NCBI GenBank assembly: GCA_023653785.1
Contig: JAMKCH010058368.1
Location: 62,001 to 126,000, forward strand
Source: Ophioderma brevispina
Lineage: Eukaryota > Echinodermata > Ophiuroidea > Amphilepidida > Ophiodermatidae
Reading direction: 5' to 3'
Length of the DNA stretch: 64,000 nucleotides
The notes beneath the pieces were generated by a model, which worked only from the letters and a program-made list of their open reading frames with translations, was not told where the DNA came from and ran no database searches. Within the stretch, counting starts at the first letter, position 1, and every line of letters starts with the position of its first letter. Shown here one piece after another: positions 36,795 through 48,909 of the stretch. The translations under genes and the position numbers were made by a program.

Positions 36795-37836
36795 ATCAGC
36801 AGCATATCTTCAACAAACATCGTCTCGATTTCCAAAATAATGCCATCCCGTTGAACGAACTCCCTTTGATGCAATGCGGTTTGGTTCTTCTATTGATAAC
36901 GTTTAAATAATTCTTGTATATGTGGATGATGGGTGTGTCGTTTAGCAATATTGTTGAATATACCGAAGGACAACCGTGATGTTTATACACAAATGAAAGT
37001 TAATTTAAAAATTAGTACAAATCTTCCGGGATGTTTTTCAAAAGTGTCTTCGACGTAGCTATATACTGAAAACTCAGCCCCGCCCGTGATCATGGTGATT
37101 GGATATACTCGCACGTTCATAACCCAGCCGAACTCTACATATGAGTTAATAAAAAAAATTACTTCGTATTACACTTTTGACACCACCTTTGACGCTTGAT
37201 GTGTGACCATATAAATCACATCATGTTTAGAATAGCACCAGCATTACAATGTTATCAATACGTGTGTGTTATAATGTGTGTTAATAAATCAACATCAATT
37301 AAGTGTCGATGTGCACCAAGAACATACAATTTATGTCATATTCAATTATTTTTCTGGTAAAATACCAAAGTTGTCAGCACCTTTTATTCAACTCAAATCG
37401 GACTTACATTTCCAAAGTTATAGCATTTTTAATGTGATGTCTCGACCAAGTTGCATGTATTTTGTTATATTTTATATTGTTTTTCAAGCGGCGATATTTA
37501 TTGTGTATTTTTTTCAAGCGGTGATATTTAATATTTTCTTTTGAAAACCCATATCTCAAAAAGTAAATATGCTATGATTGTAAAATAAATGTCATTAATC
37601 ATATTAATCCAAGTGCTTGCATACTGCATATGTTGTTTGCAGTAATTGCATATGTTGTATGCAATAATTACTGACCTAATTTGCATAATAATCAAAATAT
37701 GTGCTTCTAGACTAAAATGCATTTCTGCGTCGATTTTACCATTGCTTGTCATTAACTGTTGTATAAAAAGTTATTTTCAAAATATTACTACTAGATGTAA
37801 ACTCTTCTAGATATATTGAAATTGAATACTGTCTTT
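36795..37836. other. Unassigned sequence
   Basis: No gene is seen. A small tandem of GCATATGTTGT(A/T)TGCA units lies at about 37617-37665, and TTTTTCAAGCGG(C/T)GATATTTA is duplicated near 37480 and 37510. Confidence 0.4.
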
Positions 37837-38264
37837 GGTGCACCACACCGGGGGGGCACTCCCATCTTGGAAGCCACGCGTATAATGTAAGGCTGTTAAG
37901 ACCCCTTTTTCAGCATCATTGTCACCCAAAGACCCCGTTTTTTTTTAAATTTCACCCAAAGACCCCATATTTTGTGAACATTTTAACCATTGTCACCCAA
38001 AGACCCCTATTTTGGGGAAAAATTTTGAAAATTTTCACCCAAAGACCTCTATTTTTTAGAAAATTTTGCACTGAAAAATCTCACCAAAGACCCCCTTTTT
38101 TTTAAATTTGGCAAATTTATCACTCGGAAAGCCCTATTTTGGGTCAATTTGGACGGTCTCTCACCCAAAGACCCCTATTTTTTCCAGTCCTCTGCCACCG
38201 AATGCCCCTGGGTTCGGAAGCGCGAGCCTTACACCCATATCCATTTCACGTGTGAGTGCGCCCC

Positions 38265-38350
<86 letters not shown>

Positions 38351-38374
38351 CCCCCCCCCCCCCCGGGGTGCACC
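37837..38374. mobile_element. G-tract-capped repeat element, copy 2, with long T-run
   Basis: The element (37845-38366) starts ACACCGGGGGGGCACTC. It contains about seven units built on CACCCAAAGACCCC. Its right part reads GAGTGCG, 12 C, 78 T (38273-38350), 14 C, then GG. GGTGCACC flanks it on both sides (37837-37844 and 38367-38374), a candidate 8-bp target duplication. GAGTGCG plus the C-run is the inverted end, so the T-run may be a later expansion in the terminal homopolymer. Confidence 0.8.
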
Positions 38375-38765
38375 GTAGCTAGGAAACAACAAGGGTATTC
38401 ATTATTTTTATCAGACGTATGTCTGTATATTAAAATTGGTCTACTTTTGAAAATCCAAAAATGTGCTGACAGAAGACAGTAAGTGTACACATATTAGGGG
38501 TAGGTACTGCCTTTTGCATTGTGAGAAAAATTTGGACTTCTGTCAACAGTTTTGGATAGAGGAAGTGGTGTTTAGAGCTATAAATTGGATATGTTTATGG
38601 TGTTTAAGCTTCCCAAGGGCCGAAAGGCTTGTGTTGTGTTTGGTGGGGTGTTGTGGTTGTTTGGTTTTTGGGTGATTTCTGAGGCAAGTTATTTCAAGAA
38701 ATGAAGAACATCTAGAGACCTTGTCAATCCGGATATTCCATGTCCTCAATGGGGGTATCAAATAG
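38375..38765. other. Unassigned sequence
   Basis: Nothing was recognised between the G-tract-capped element and the LINE 3' end. Confidence 0.4.
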
Positions 38766-41700
38766 TTTAGTTTTAGTTTTAGTTTTATTTAGGAACTCAC
38801 ATTTTGAAGGCAGTGGCACACTCCTACCAATGGTGCTCCAGTTCAACCTTTATAACACTGACCTAGAGATAAACTTGAACAGGTATTTACAAAATAAAAA
38901 TTCAACACAACAACCATGAATACTTATCAACATAACCGCTAAAATTACCGAGTAAAATCATGCAGAATTGATTATTTAGTGCCTATTTTTCCAAGCACGT
39001 TGTATATATGTTTACAAATTTCTTATCAAGACCAAACCTGATGTACTGTCAATTGGGGGTGAAAGATTTTCAACCTAGAAATGTTTGACTTTGGTCACCC
39101 ATATAAACATCCCCAAATCCCATATATTTATGTGCTTGGAGTTCGTTTTTCCAGATTTATGATGTACTTACTCCTCATGTCTAATATTATTAAGGGTAGT
39201 ACATGAAAACATAAATGGCTCAGTGGTTTCAAGATCATTGTTGCATAATCTACTAAACCAGTATTGTCCTGGTGACCAGATTTTACCTTATTTGCTAATG
39301 TAAGGTGTTTGTGCGAACTTTAAACTTTAATGAGCTACCTGGAAGTTGGTACATCAAGAAGGATATTTTCAATTGCCGGGAACGTTTTAAACTTGCGTTA
39401 CATTTTAATGTAATTCTTTGTCAGTGCCCCCCTTTGTACCAAACTTGGTTTTGAAGTCTTTGTGAATTTTAAGGAAAGAGTTGACCTCAATTGACGTTTC
39501 TGTGGTTTTGTAAAGAAAATATATGGTCTAAACCACAGAGAACAAGAGAATGCGCGAATATGCAAATCAACAAGTCCACTGGTTTTTTCACCCTTTAATA
39601 TGCGTGGAACAACGCATCAAATGCTAATTTTGTAAACCTATCATTATCCATATTCAGCAGGCGATCAAACTACTTAATACTTAATTCGTTTGGTTTTAAC
39701 CTGAATTGTGACATTTTGAATCCCACCCCAATTCACCATATAAAGCTTCTTTGGCAGTGTTACGGTTTGTCCTAAGAATTGTACTAGCCATCTGCAGTTG
39801 TAGGCCTCAAGCTTTTTTGATCTGAAGCACTCGGAACCCAGAATTTAACAACCATATTTTTTTTTTTAATTGGTTTGGGAGTCCACAGTTTTTCCACAAC
39901 AGATCCCCATAATATACACCGGTTGTAATCATCTTGATTGTTTATATTGATTTTATATATGCACTAGCGATTACCCCTTAGTACGAATAAACTTCATCTG
40001 GCCCGTGAACATGGTCAGAAATAAATTCCTACCAATTTGAACCCCTAATTATTGTATGCATTTTTGTTTCATTAATACAGTGTTTTACCAGTCTTCCATT
40101 CTTTGTTATTTATATTCTTTTACCGTGATTACCAGCACATTAGATTTATTATAATGAAATTGATTTAAATTCTCAGAGAATTCACTTGCAATGTTTAAAG
40201 TCTATTTAAGTCCTGCTCCTTTTCACCATTAGAACACGTCGTCAGCCCCAAAAACCAACACCCGATTTTGTTACCCACCAATGTTGGCCCCCCTTTGTTT
40301 GACTATCCTTCTGCAAGTTCATAATATAAATACAGAATAAAGATATAGATAGGTCCACAGCCTTGTTAGACCTTCTCCAGATCAACGTCAGTTTTTCAAC
40401 GTCGCCAACCTTACCATACTCTGACATTTGTATATATATCATTAATAATGTTAAGTACATTTCCTCTAATACCATTTTTCCATGCCGTTATTAGTAATTT
40501 ATCGCCCAAACAGTGTTCAAAAGCCTTTTTAAAATCAATCAACGCTAAGTATGTACAATTACCCTCATTTTCCCTAATTGTTGGCAAAATTAACACTTTT
40601 TTTTTTTTTTAGTGTAAAAATGTGGTCTTCGCAGCAACGTCTATCAGGTCGAAACCCCCCTTGAATTTCGCCTAAAGAATTGTTAGTTTCCAAAAAACGG
40701 CCGAAATTTATTGTAAAAATCTTTGTGTAGAGTTTAGACACACACATGAATTTAGGGTATTCCTTGTAGTTATCTATGTCATGCTTTCACCTTTTTTATG
40801 TATTGGAATTATAATTCCCTGTTTCAATCATGAGGTACAGTTTCGAGTTTTCAATAAATAATTTCACAATGTCGAAGAGTGATGTGTGTACAACTCCCAC
40901 CGTTTTAAAATTAATTCGTTGGTTATATTATCTATGCCGGGTGCTTTATTATTCTTCCTCTGTAAACATGCTGATTAATCATCTAATTTTGAAATAATTT
41001 TAATCAAAATCGTTTGGTCATCGTCGTTCTCATTAATATAATTGTTCCTCAATTTATTATATAAGCTCTTTATTTTTTTAAAGTTTCGTCCCCTTTAGAT
41101 GATCGACATATTTCCAATCGTAGTCCAGTATTGGTACCGCCTTGTTCTAATACGTTTGTTGTCACTGATGATATCGATCAGAGTACGGAATTTTGAGCGC
41201 ACTAATATTATCTCTTTGACTAGGTTGCTTTAAGATTGACCAAAACTCTTTGTTGATCTCCTCCATTTTTACTAATTTTGTACACACTTATCGACCCGCT
41301 TCTTCTTCATGGTCTTTTCACGTATTAACTTCTTCACTTCTTCATCTTCACGCCTTTTGGTTTGGGCTTGTATCCTCTCCATAAGAGTCGGGGGCAACTT
41401 CCCTATTGATCTCACCTGATTTTAAGTATTCACGATGCTGTCTATTTGATTGACGTCTCAAATCAATAGCACTATCAATTTCGGCATCGTACCAGGCTTA
41501 TGGTTGCCATGAAGGGTTTTCACCAAAAAACAACCTATTGCATCATTGGCAGTTTTTCAGAAAGGCGATTTTCCAATCTACCAAATCTCCTTGACTTAGT
41601 TTGAGTCATTAATCTTGAAATCCTGGAATTTCCTTTCACTACACTTTTTGAAAGAACTATAATCCTGATTTGGTTTAACATATCCCAATAAACCTCTTTT

Positions 41701-42060
41701 TGTTTGTGTTGATTCCTTGTGGGGTACTAATATTCTACCTTCATGTTCAAAAAGAGGAAATTCTGATCACTGCCCATATTGTAGATCCTGTCTTCGTCAC
41801 AATCATATCATTTACCATATTAAAACTGTAACCGAACAAGAAAATATCAAGAATTGATTTAGAACCATTCCTGAACCATGTAAAGCGCCCTGTGCAAAGG
41901 TCCGTACATTTAGAATAGTTACATCACTACTTCGAAAAATTTAACAGTTCTTTGCCATTTTGTTGATGATCAAGTCACCATTGTGAATATAGTGGCCAAT
42001 TTTACAATTAAAATAACCATAATGCTAATATTAGCGTTGCTATCGAGTCTTTAATTTGCA
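38766..42060 (-). mobile_element. Long decayed non-LTR retrotransposon (LINE G) with 3' tail
   Basis: The minus strand shows endonuclease-end text (about 41900-41800, with degraded SILD-like words), a pre-RT segment with INKEFWSILKQPS (about 41265-41225), and RT text TYLALIDFKKAFE (about 40560-40520) followed by NGIRGNVLNIINDIYTNV. Fragments of the catalytic region follow near 40390-40230. C-terminal words NTAKEALYGELGWGS (about 39760-39725) and EPFMFSCTTLNNIRHE (about 39230-39175) come next. The 3' end is marked on the minus strand by repeated AAAACT units at 38768-38795. At about 3.3 kb this is the most complete LINE here, but stops and frameshifts throughout show it is dead. The 5' end is uncertain. 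Confidence 0.75.
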
Positions 42061-43240
42061 AAAATTCAAATCATATTGAGGAAATGAATAATGAGGTGTG
42101 CTTGGAAAGAGTTGGAGCTCGTTGTGAATAAATGGAAAAAATATTGGGAAATATAACGCATCTGGGGATGATTTATAACTTGGAACATTTAAGATGTGTT
42201 ACTGAAAAGGATATTAAGTTGTTGTTGTTTTTATCGGACCCGAATGCTACATTTTCTGCGAGAGGTTTCAACTTGCATTGTGGACTGAAAGAATGTGCTA
42301 TGAAGGTCAAGGATCAAACCAATATCACATATACATGGGTCAACTTATCCTAAAATATGCTGGTTAAATAGTGTAACATCATGGTCTGTATGCAGTCTAA
42401 TGTCCCATTATTGTGTTATGGGATATGGTGGAATGATTAAATGGTCTTATCTCATACTTATACTACAATTTGTGGCCTCCAAATGCATCATAATCCTTAA
42501 TTGTCCTTGGATACTTAAAGGGCACACCACTTGAAGTGCTCCCAGGGCTTCCCTGGTAAGGCCTATGTTATGGTCCTATCTAATGACAATTTTACGGTGC
42601 TAACTAATAATAAAATTTAAATAATGTTTGCTTTTGTTGTGGACAGAGTTAAGTTATTATATCCAAAAAATGTTGTTGTAAATGGGAAAAAACCAGCCCA
42701 ATCGATATCTTAAACATGACTGTTGTCAAGATAGTATTTTAGTTTCGTTATGTTGTTTGAGCTGTTGTTATCAGGCATAAGATCATGCGCCGTTATTTGC
42801 TTCCCCCCCCCTCTTTCTTATCCTTTAAACCCTACATAGCTTAAAGTGAATCACGGAGTTGGACTAGTAGGCCTAAATGAAAACTAATAATAATAAAACA
42901 AAATTACAATGGAAACAAAAATTAAAATAAATTAAATATAAAATAAAAATACAAAAATCGAGAATTATTAATTAACAAATGAACAAGAGTGAAAAAAAGA
43001 AAAACACTAAAAAAAAAAAGACAATTAACAAATACGAATTTAAAAAGAAAAACAATAATTAAAATAATTAAACAATACATAAAAATCATAAGTAAATGAA
43101 ATAAAAACAAAAATTAATAACCAAAATAAAAAAACAAACTAAATGAAAAAGACATCAATAATTAATGTACTAGAAATAAAAATGATTTTAAAAAAATAAA
43201 AAATATTTAAAATAATAAAAATAAAGATAAATGATAAATT
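42061..43240. other. Unassigned sequence ending in A-rich DNA
   Basis: The frame at 42132-42353 (+, 73 codons) has no known domain. From about 42880 to 43240 the plus strand is almost only A and T, with many AAAATAAAA and AAAACAAAAA words: simple, low-complexity DNA. Confidence 0.5.
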
Positions 43241-43244
43241 TCTT

Positions 43245-43380
43245 CTTCTTTATTCCCATATCCTGAACAGGTATAATTGAGTACCAATACACAGGCAAGG
43301 ATAACAAATAATACAATTAATAGCGGAGGTGACCAAAAGGCCAAAGTTGGTCAGACGAGGGCACCTCCGGTCATAAAAGT
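43245..43380 (-). mobile_element. Possible retroelement 3' end
   Basis: Read on the minus strand, this stretch contains GGAGGTGCCCTCGTCTGACC and ends GGGAATAAAGAAGAAGAA. This is a polyadenylation signal followed by short repeats, like a LINE or SINE 3' end. No coding part was found. Confidence 0.35.
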
Positions 43381-44205
43381 AAATAAATTAATTACAAAAA
43401 TAAAAACTACAAAAATGTTTGCAACTAAATGTTAGTTAGATTATTATAACTCGTTAATGAAGGAAAGCAAAACATGCCACAAAATTTAAAGGTTAGATTA
43501 GTATACGCACAATCAGAAAATGACTGTGATGCTTAAGCGCCTTTTAAACGCATTACCGTACGTTTTTAGAACACTTAAGTTGGTGATAATTCGTTTCCAG
43601 TTTTGTTGGGGCCCATTGTTATTATTCCTCTGACGAAAAAACTTGTTGTACAAATGTTAACGTTAGAAAATCATCTTGTGCTTCTCGTGTTACGAGTGTT
43701 TCGTAAAGTAATTAAAAAAACATTTGGAAGTTGGGGTGAAACAAAATTGAAACATAACACACAAGATCAATTTTATAGGGGCCACCTTTGGTAGATGAGA
43801 AGGGGAATCTGCGTTTAGTTGGGAAGGGACGTCTGTGACAGGCTGGGAAGGGCTACAGACAAGTGTGAAGATGAAGGGTCTAATGAATAGTCGAAAGGAA
43901 GGAAAAGATCTTTGGACTTTGTGGCAGCTAGTAATGGGCCCTGGTTTGTTGAAAAAGGGGGTTGTGGTTCGGTGGTCAGACAGGGACCCTAAATGGTGGT
44001 GGACAAAGTTTACTAATGTCCAACAGGTTACGTCTGATAAGGGTTCCGCACGGAACCCAACAACCTAACCGTGGTACCCCGCCACAAACCGCGAAAGCCG
44101 AGAACCGCGAAATTCTAGTTTTGGAATGGAATCGGTTTCGTGGTGCCTGTGAAGTTTGTTGACCAAATGGTTAATTGCGTAGTTAAAAAACTTAAAACCT
44201 GAGGT
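43381..44205. other. Unassigned sequence
   Basis: No gene or repeat was recognised. Confidence 0.4.
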
Positions 44206-44439
44206 CCGTATGCACAAACGTGTTAGACCAGGTCTACGTGTTATAGTCCCACCATAAACAGGATAAAAGGACCCAATTGCATTGAATGAGGTATTTTGAC
44301 AAAAAATGCATTTAAATCTTTGAAATTGCTAGTTAATTAGTGACAAAGATGCGAATAACTGTCAATTTTGGAACAAAAATAATTAGGACTTAGACCAAGT
44401 CTAAACTTTTAAACCTGGTCTAACTTTTTGGGCATACGG
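44206..44439. mobile_element. 234-bp inverted-repeat element (CCGTATG ends)
   Basis: CCGTATGCACAAA...GTTAGACCAGGT at the left is the inverted counterpart of ACCTGGTCTAAC...GGGCATACGG at the right. The interior has no coding frame. A 2-bp GT flanks both sides, too short to prove a target duplication. Confidence 0.7.
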
Positions 44440-46885
44440 GTTGTGTCGACCGCATAGGACAATTGCGTAAATGTAAACGTCGAAAAGTGTTATATACAAC
44501 AGAAAACCCCTTAGATGGGACCCGGGATTTACCAGGAGTATACTCGTCATTATCATCAGCAAGCAAGGCAACAGCTATTCTTACAAAAAGTACTCATTGT
44601 TTTCTTTTCCTCGGATTTCCACTATCCTGATTTAGTCCTTACCTTCTATTTGCAATTGCTTCAATCATTATTGAATTTTGTATATTGGCTTACTCTTCCT
44701 GGTTTGCGCTCGCTTTTTGGCATGTCGAACCTTTCATTCGTCATTTTACGACAACTTTACAATTAACCTTTGAAAAACGAAACAAAAAGAATATACTTTC
44801 CACATTATCATTTCTTTATCCATTTCCCGCGCAGCAATGTGTAAAAGGACACACATTGGATACTGTTCATTATGATTCACCGGCAAATTACCAAAATAAT
44901 CTAAAACAAAGACCAGTGGTTATGTGTTGTTGAAAGCCGTCAATCTTGAACCAGTTCTTAACCCAAGAGACACGCGCTGACGAGGAGCACTACACAAGGG
45001 TGTCACATCTAGGAGATTTGAGGCCATAAGGTGGCTCTGATCACTCCACACATTCCTCTACGATCTATCTCTACGGGTCCTGCTGAGATGACTACGTGTT
45101 GGCCACTGTTTCCATCAAACTCTAAGCGCATCTCCACAAGTCACTGCGGGTTTTATTGCTTGATATGCTCCCCTTGTCAGCGCTGGGTTGAATAACACAC
45201 AAAGAATCACCTGGTTAGGATTTTCCCATGATTTAAGCGAATATTGCTCTCTAGGTTTACTACCCCGGTTTATTAATCAAGCGCGTGTCCCTAATGGTAT
45301 AAAATACGGCTATTATTGCGATATTTTGTGTTTCCCTCAAGCTGAATACGGTAAATGATGGAGCAGGGAGGAGATAGAAGAAACAGATAAGCGAAACGCA
45401 GACGGTGATGATGACAATGTCCCGCGCGCCATCATTCAAGCTGAACTAACCAAGGAAACGACCGCGTTTTCAGATATATGTATGTGTAACTTTTGTTTTG
45501 TGTAACGTCACACAGGTCAGGAATCGGATATTGCAAATTGAGCCGTTCGATATAGGCTTCAATTCATAACTTCCGTGAGTTATCTTTTATTCTATACAAA
45601 TTATTTCTTTCCTATGAAGTTAACTTAAAGTCATGAGCACGTGGTATATTTTTCCCACCGCGGGCCGGCGTGGGAGGGGCCACTCATGCCAATGTCAATG
45701 ATTGGTCCGCTCCATGCCCGAACGCCCCGATATCATTATATCGCTGCCGCCACAGACCTCAATTTTGCTTCCACCCGCCACAGGCACATATTTCGATTTT
45801 CTCCAAGGATTGATGAAAAATTCTCCCTGCATGGTGTGGATGACAATCGCATGCATCACAGTCTTATAAATTAAAAGCGGCAATTTAGAACAAATTGCCT
45901 ATATAAAGACCAAGTGTGAAAAATTTAAAAGGTCTGATTCGAATTCAACCTTTCCACATTCCTCACAAATAGACCAAAGCAGTATAAAAGGAGCTGATTG
46001 ACGTTCACAAGCGCAAACCTACAATCAGCATGGGTTGAGCTTCTAAAATTCAAGTGAATTTGTCTCTCATACATTCATTTGGATCGTGCGTCATTAGCTC
46101 ATTTACACTGTTGCATTGTGGGGAATATGAAAGTCGTTAATTAGCGCTGTGGAAAGTCGTCAACGGTCATGGTTATGATTGAATCCCATCAATTTTACCC
46201 CGTGTTAAACAATCTGTTAATTAAATGTGAAATGTAGAATCGGGTCCAGTGTCCTTATCAAATGTTATAGTGGGAACACGATTTTACTATAGTTGAAAGT
46301 TCGGTGAGCATTCGACTAACCCTCTTAAGCCTCACCTTAGTCACCTATACCCACCCACTCGTCCAAGAGCCTTGCATTTTAAAGGGATTTATTGGTATGA
46401 ATCTATCGGCACATATATAATGAAATATCCCTATAACGTACCAGATGGTTGTCATGGCCATTGGAGTATTCCTTGCGAAAAAATCCATATTTATTCCGAC
46501 AAATGTACACAACTGTACAGCAATCATGGAAGCTACCATATTTACAACGCTGCAACAGAAGCCAGCGAAAATATATCACCTGACTTCAGCAAGTTTGCCA
46601 CAAGTCTCATCCTTGTGAACTTCGTTGAGCACACAAAGGATAGGAGCGAAGTTCGTTTAGAAATTTTTATTGCAAAAAAATACACTTTTTAAAACCTCAG
46701 TGATTTGAGAAAGATGTAAAGAGGGGTGTTTTAGATATCATTTGTGATTAACAAAGGTTTTAGTTGGCCTAAACACTAACAATCCCTGAAAACGTGGACA
46801 TTTCAAAAGGGGTCGCGTAATATTTATAGTTTTATCGCAGTCGCACTGTAACTTGACCACTGATCTCTATATGGATTGGCTACAC
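44440..46885. other. Unassigned sequence
   Basis: Frames at 44515-44766, 45641-45874 and 46372-46692 (+) are the longest. None shows a domain I recognise or a clear splice context. Confidence 0.4.
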
Positions 46886-46886
46886 A

Positions 46887-47000
46887 CACTCTCTCTCTCT
46901 CTCCCTCTCTCTCTCTCCCTCTCTCTCTCTCTCCCTCTCTCTCTCCTCTCACCCTTTCTCCCTCTTCTCTCTATCTCCCTCCCTTTCTCTCTTATCTTTT
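46887..47000. repeat. CT-rich microsatellite
   Basis: Nearly pure (CT)n with CCCT interruptions. The serine/leucine-rich open frames across it are artefacts of the repeat. Confidence 0.9.
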
Positions 47001-48553
47001 CGTTTACTTCTCTCCCACTTTTCTTCTCACTTGGTACTCTATAACTTCAGTTCTTTTCTAGCTGGAGCAAAACCTTGTTGAACCCATCTTTTCCAATGTT
47101 GTTTATATGCTTTGTTGTTCTGTATCTTTTGTTTGTTTGTTTGTTTTTGGGGGAAGGGGTTAGGCGTTTGTCTTTTCGTTCAATTCAGATTCTCCTTTTC
47201 TTTGTAATTTCGACCAGTTACACATTCAATGTTTGTTTCAGCTTTATTTTCTCAATGTTTATAACTTGAACCACGTTTCTGGCTCGATTTTTACGTCTTG
47301 ACCAAGTAAACCTCTTCTGCAGGTTTCGTTGTATTATTTATTAAGGTATTTATTACATAAGGCCCACCACTTATTATAAGCCCTTCAGTATGTCCAGGGA
47401 TGGCTATGGTGCCTGTCCCAATCACACAGTTCTTTTTATGTATTCTTTTGATGGCATCTTATATTATTTTGATTATTTATATGCTGAATAAATTGAAGAA
47501 CTTGTATACGGTCATAGCTATCTTAACAAGCTCTAACATACCCTTCATTGCAAGTGATAAGACTGATGAAAATAACTTAATAAAAGTGGGAGGGGCTTAT
47601 GTTCTTACGGACATTTACGGACATTAACTGTGGCGTGTAACTGAATAGGGATTCATGTTTTTCAAGATCAAGTTGCTGCTTTCCTCCTTTTATGTCAATT
47701 CTTAATTTAAAAAAAAATCACGATAATTCTACAGACCTATCAGTTACTTTAAGCTACTCCTACAAATCGAGAGCTGAGAATTACAAAGTTAGCTGACATT
47801 TTGTGTTTTTGTGAGTTAATAATATTTTGAAATTTAACTACGATTTGCTGAGCTTTAAATTATATTATGATTTGTTTAGCTTTACAAATGGAAATTTGTT
47901 TAAAGGTCCCATAAACATTTCCTTTCTTTATATTATTTTTGTAAACTTAACTTAAAACGTCCACATCTCAAAATGCTTAAAATGTCAGTTAGAACCTTAT
48001 AATTCTCAGCTCACGAAATTTCAAATATTTTACGTTTTCGCATATCACTGATATATAGTGCCTTGAATGTTTAAACTTTTATTTCCCATTTGCGCAATAA
48101 AATGTTTGTAAAACGCATGTTTAAACAAACAGTATATAGCACTTTTATAGAAGTTAAAAATAAACATTTGGATAAACAAAGTAAATGTTTATTTTAGCAG
48201 TTCGTGCTTGAAATGCCAGCAATTATACGATAGTTTTGGGTTTTTTAAGTGTTTATTTTTTAATGCAAGTTCAATGTCTTTAAATTGGATGCAAGTTCAT
48301 CGTTTTAGTATATAACACCTTTAGATTTAGTATGTAACACCTTAAAATATCAAACAATAAAATAGCATCTCAAAACACTTGTCTGGAAAACGGATCCACT
48401 TTTAAGATTTTATTTCATTGTTTTCTTGGAAAAAGTCAACTTATAATATTTTATTATTTTAGATTTTAAGTTGTTATATGTTTTACTGACCAAGGAAGCA
48501 CTTTTAAGTGTATTCGGAACAAACGAGTTCTTAAAGTCTCAAATCGTGAGTTC
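47001..48553. other. Unassigned sequence with one imperfect inverted repeat
   Basis: No gene is seen. AGAGCTGAGAATTAC...GACATTTTG at about 47770-47805 pairs with CAAAATG...AATTCTCAGCTCACG at about 47972-48015, perhaps the core of an old foldback. Confidence 0.5.
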
Positions 48554-48909
48554 TTAAAGGTGTAACGAGAGATTTCACATAACAGGTGTCCATAAAAATA
48601 TGAAAATTCTGATTTTTGCCCTGATGTAAAGCTTTCTATCAAAATAACCCCATCTGAAAGGATTAAGCTGATAAATATTTCTTTGGTACAAAAATTGTGA
48701 AATTTCTATTTTCATATAGGAGCAAATAGGAAATTCAGCCTAGGTCTTATATGTAATATAAGCATATAAATGTCACCTTTTGTTTTCACTTTTAAGACAT
48801 TTCTGTACCAAAATACAAGGTAAGAAATCTCTCGAGTGTCTAATCTATATGAAATCACTACATATGACACCTCACATGGATGCCTCAAAATCTCTCGTTG
48901 CACCTTTAA
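48554..48909. mobile_element. 348-bp element flanked by TTAA
   Basis: AGGTGTAACGAGAGATTT at the left and AAATCTCTCGTTGCACCT at the right are inverted repeats with one difference. TTAA lies directly outside both ends (48554-48557 and 48906-48909). TTAA duplication is the hallmark of piggyBac and Kolobok superfamilies. No transposase frame is present, so it is nonautonomous. Confidence 0.8.

Noticed and set aside
38108..38490. Proteins with long poly-Phe or poly-Lys runs
   Set aside because: They are translations of the 78-base T-run on either strand.
46853..47061. Leu/Ser/Pro-rich 60-codon proteins
   Set aside because: They are translations of the CT microsatellite.
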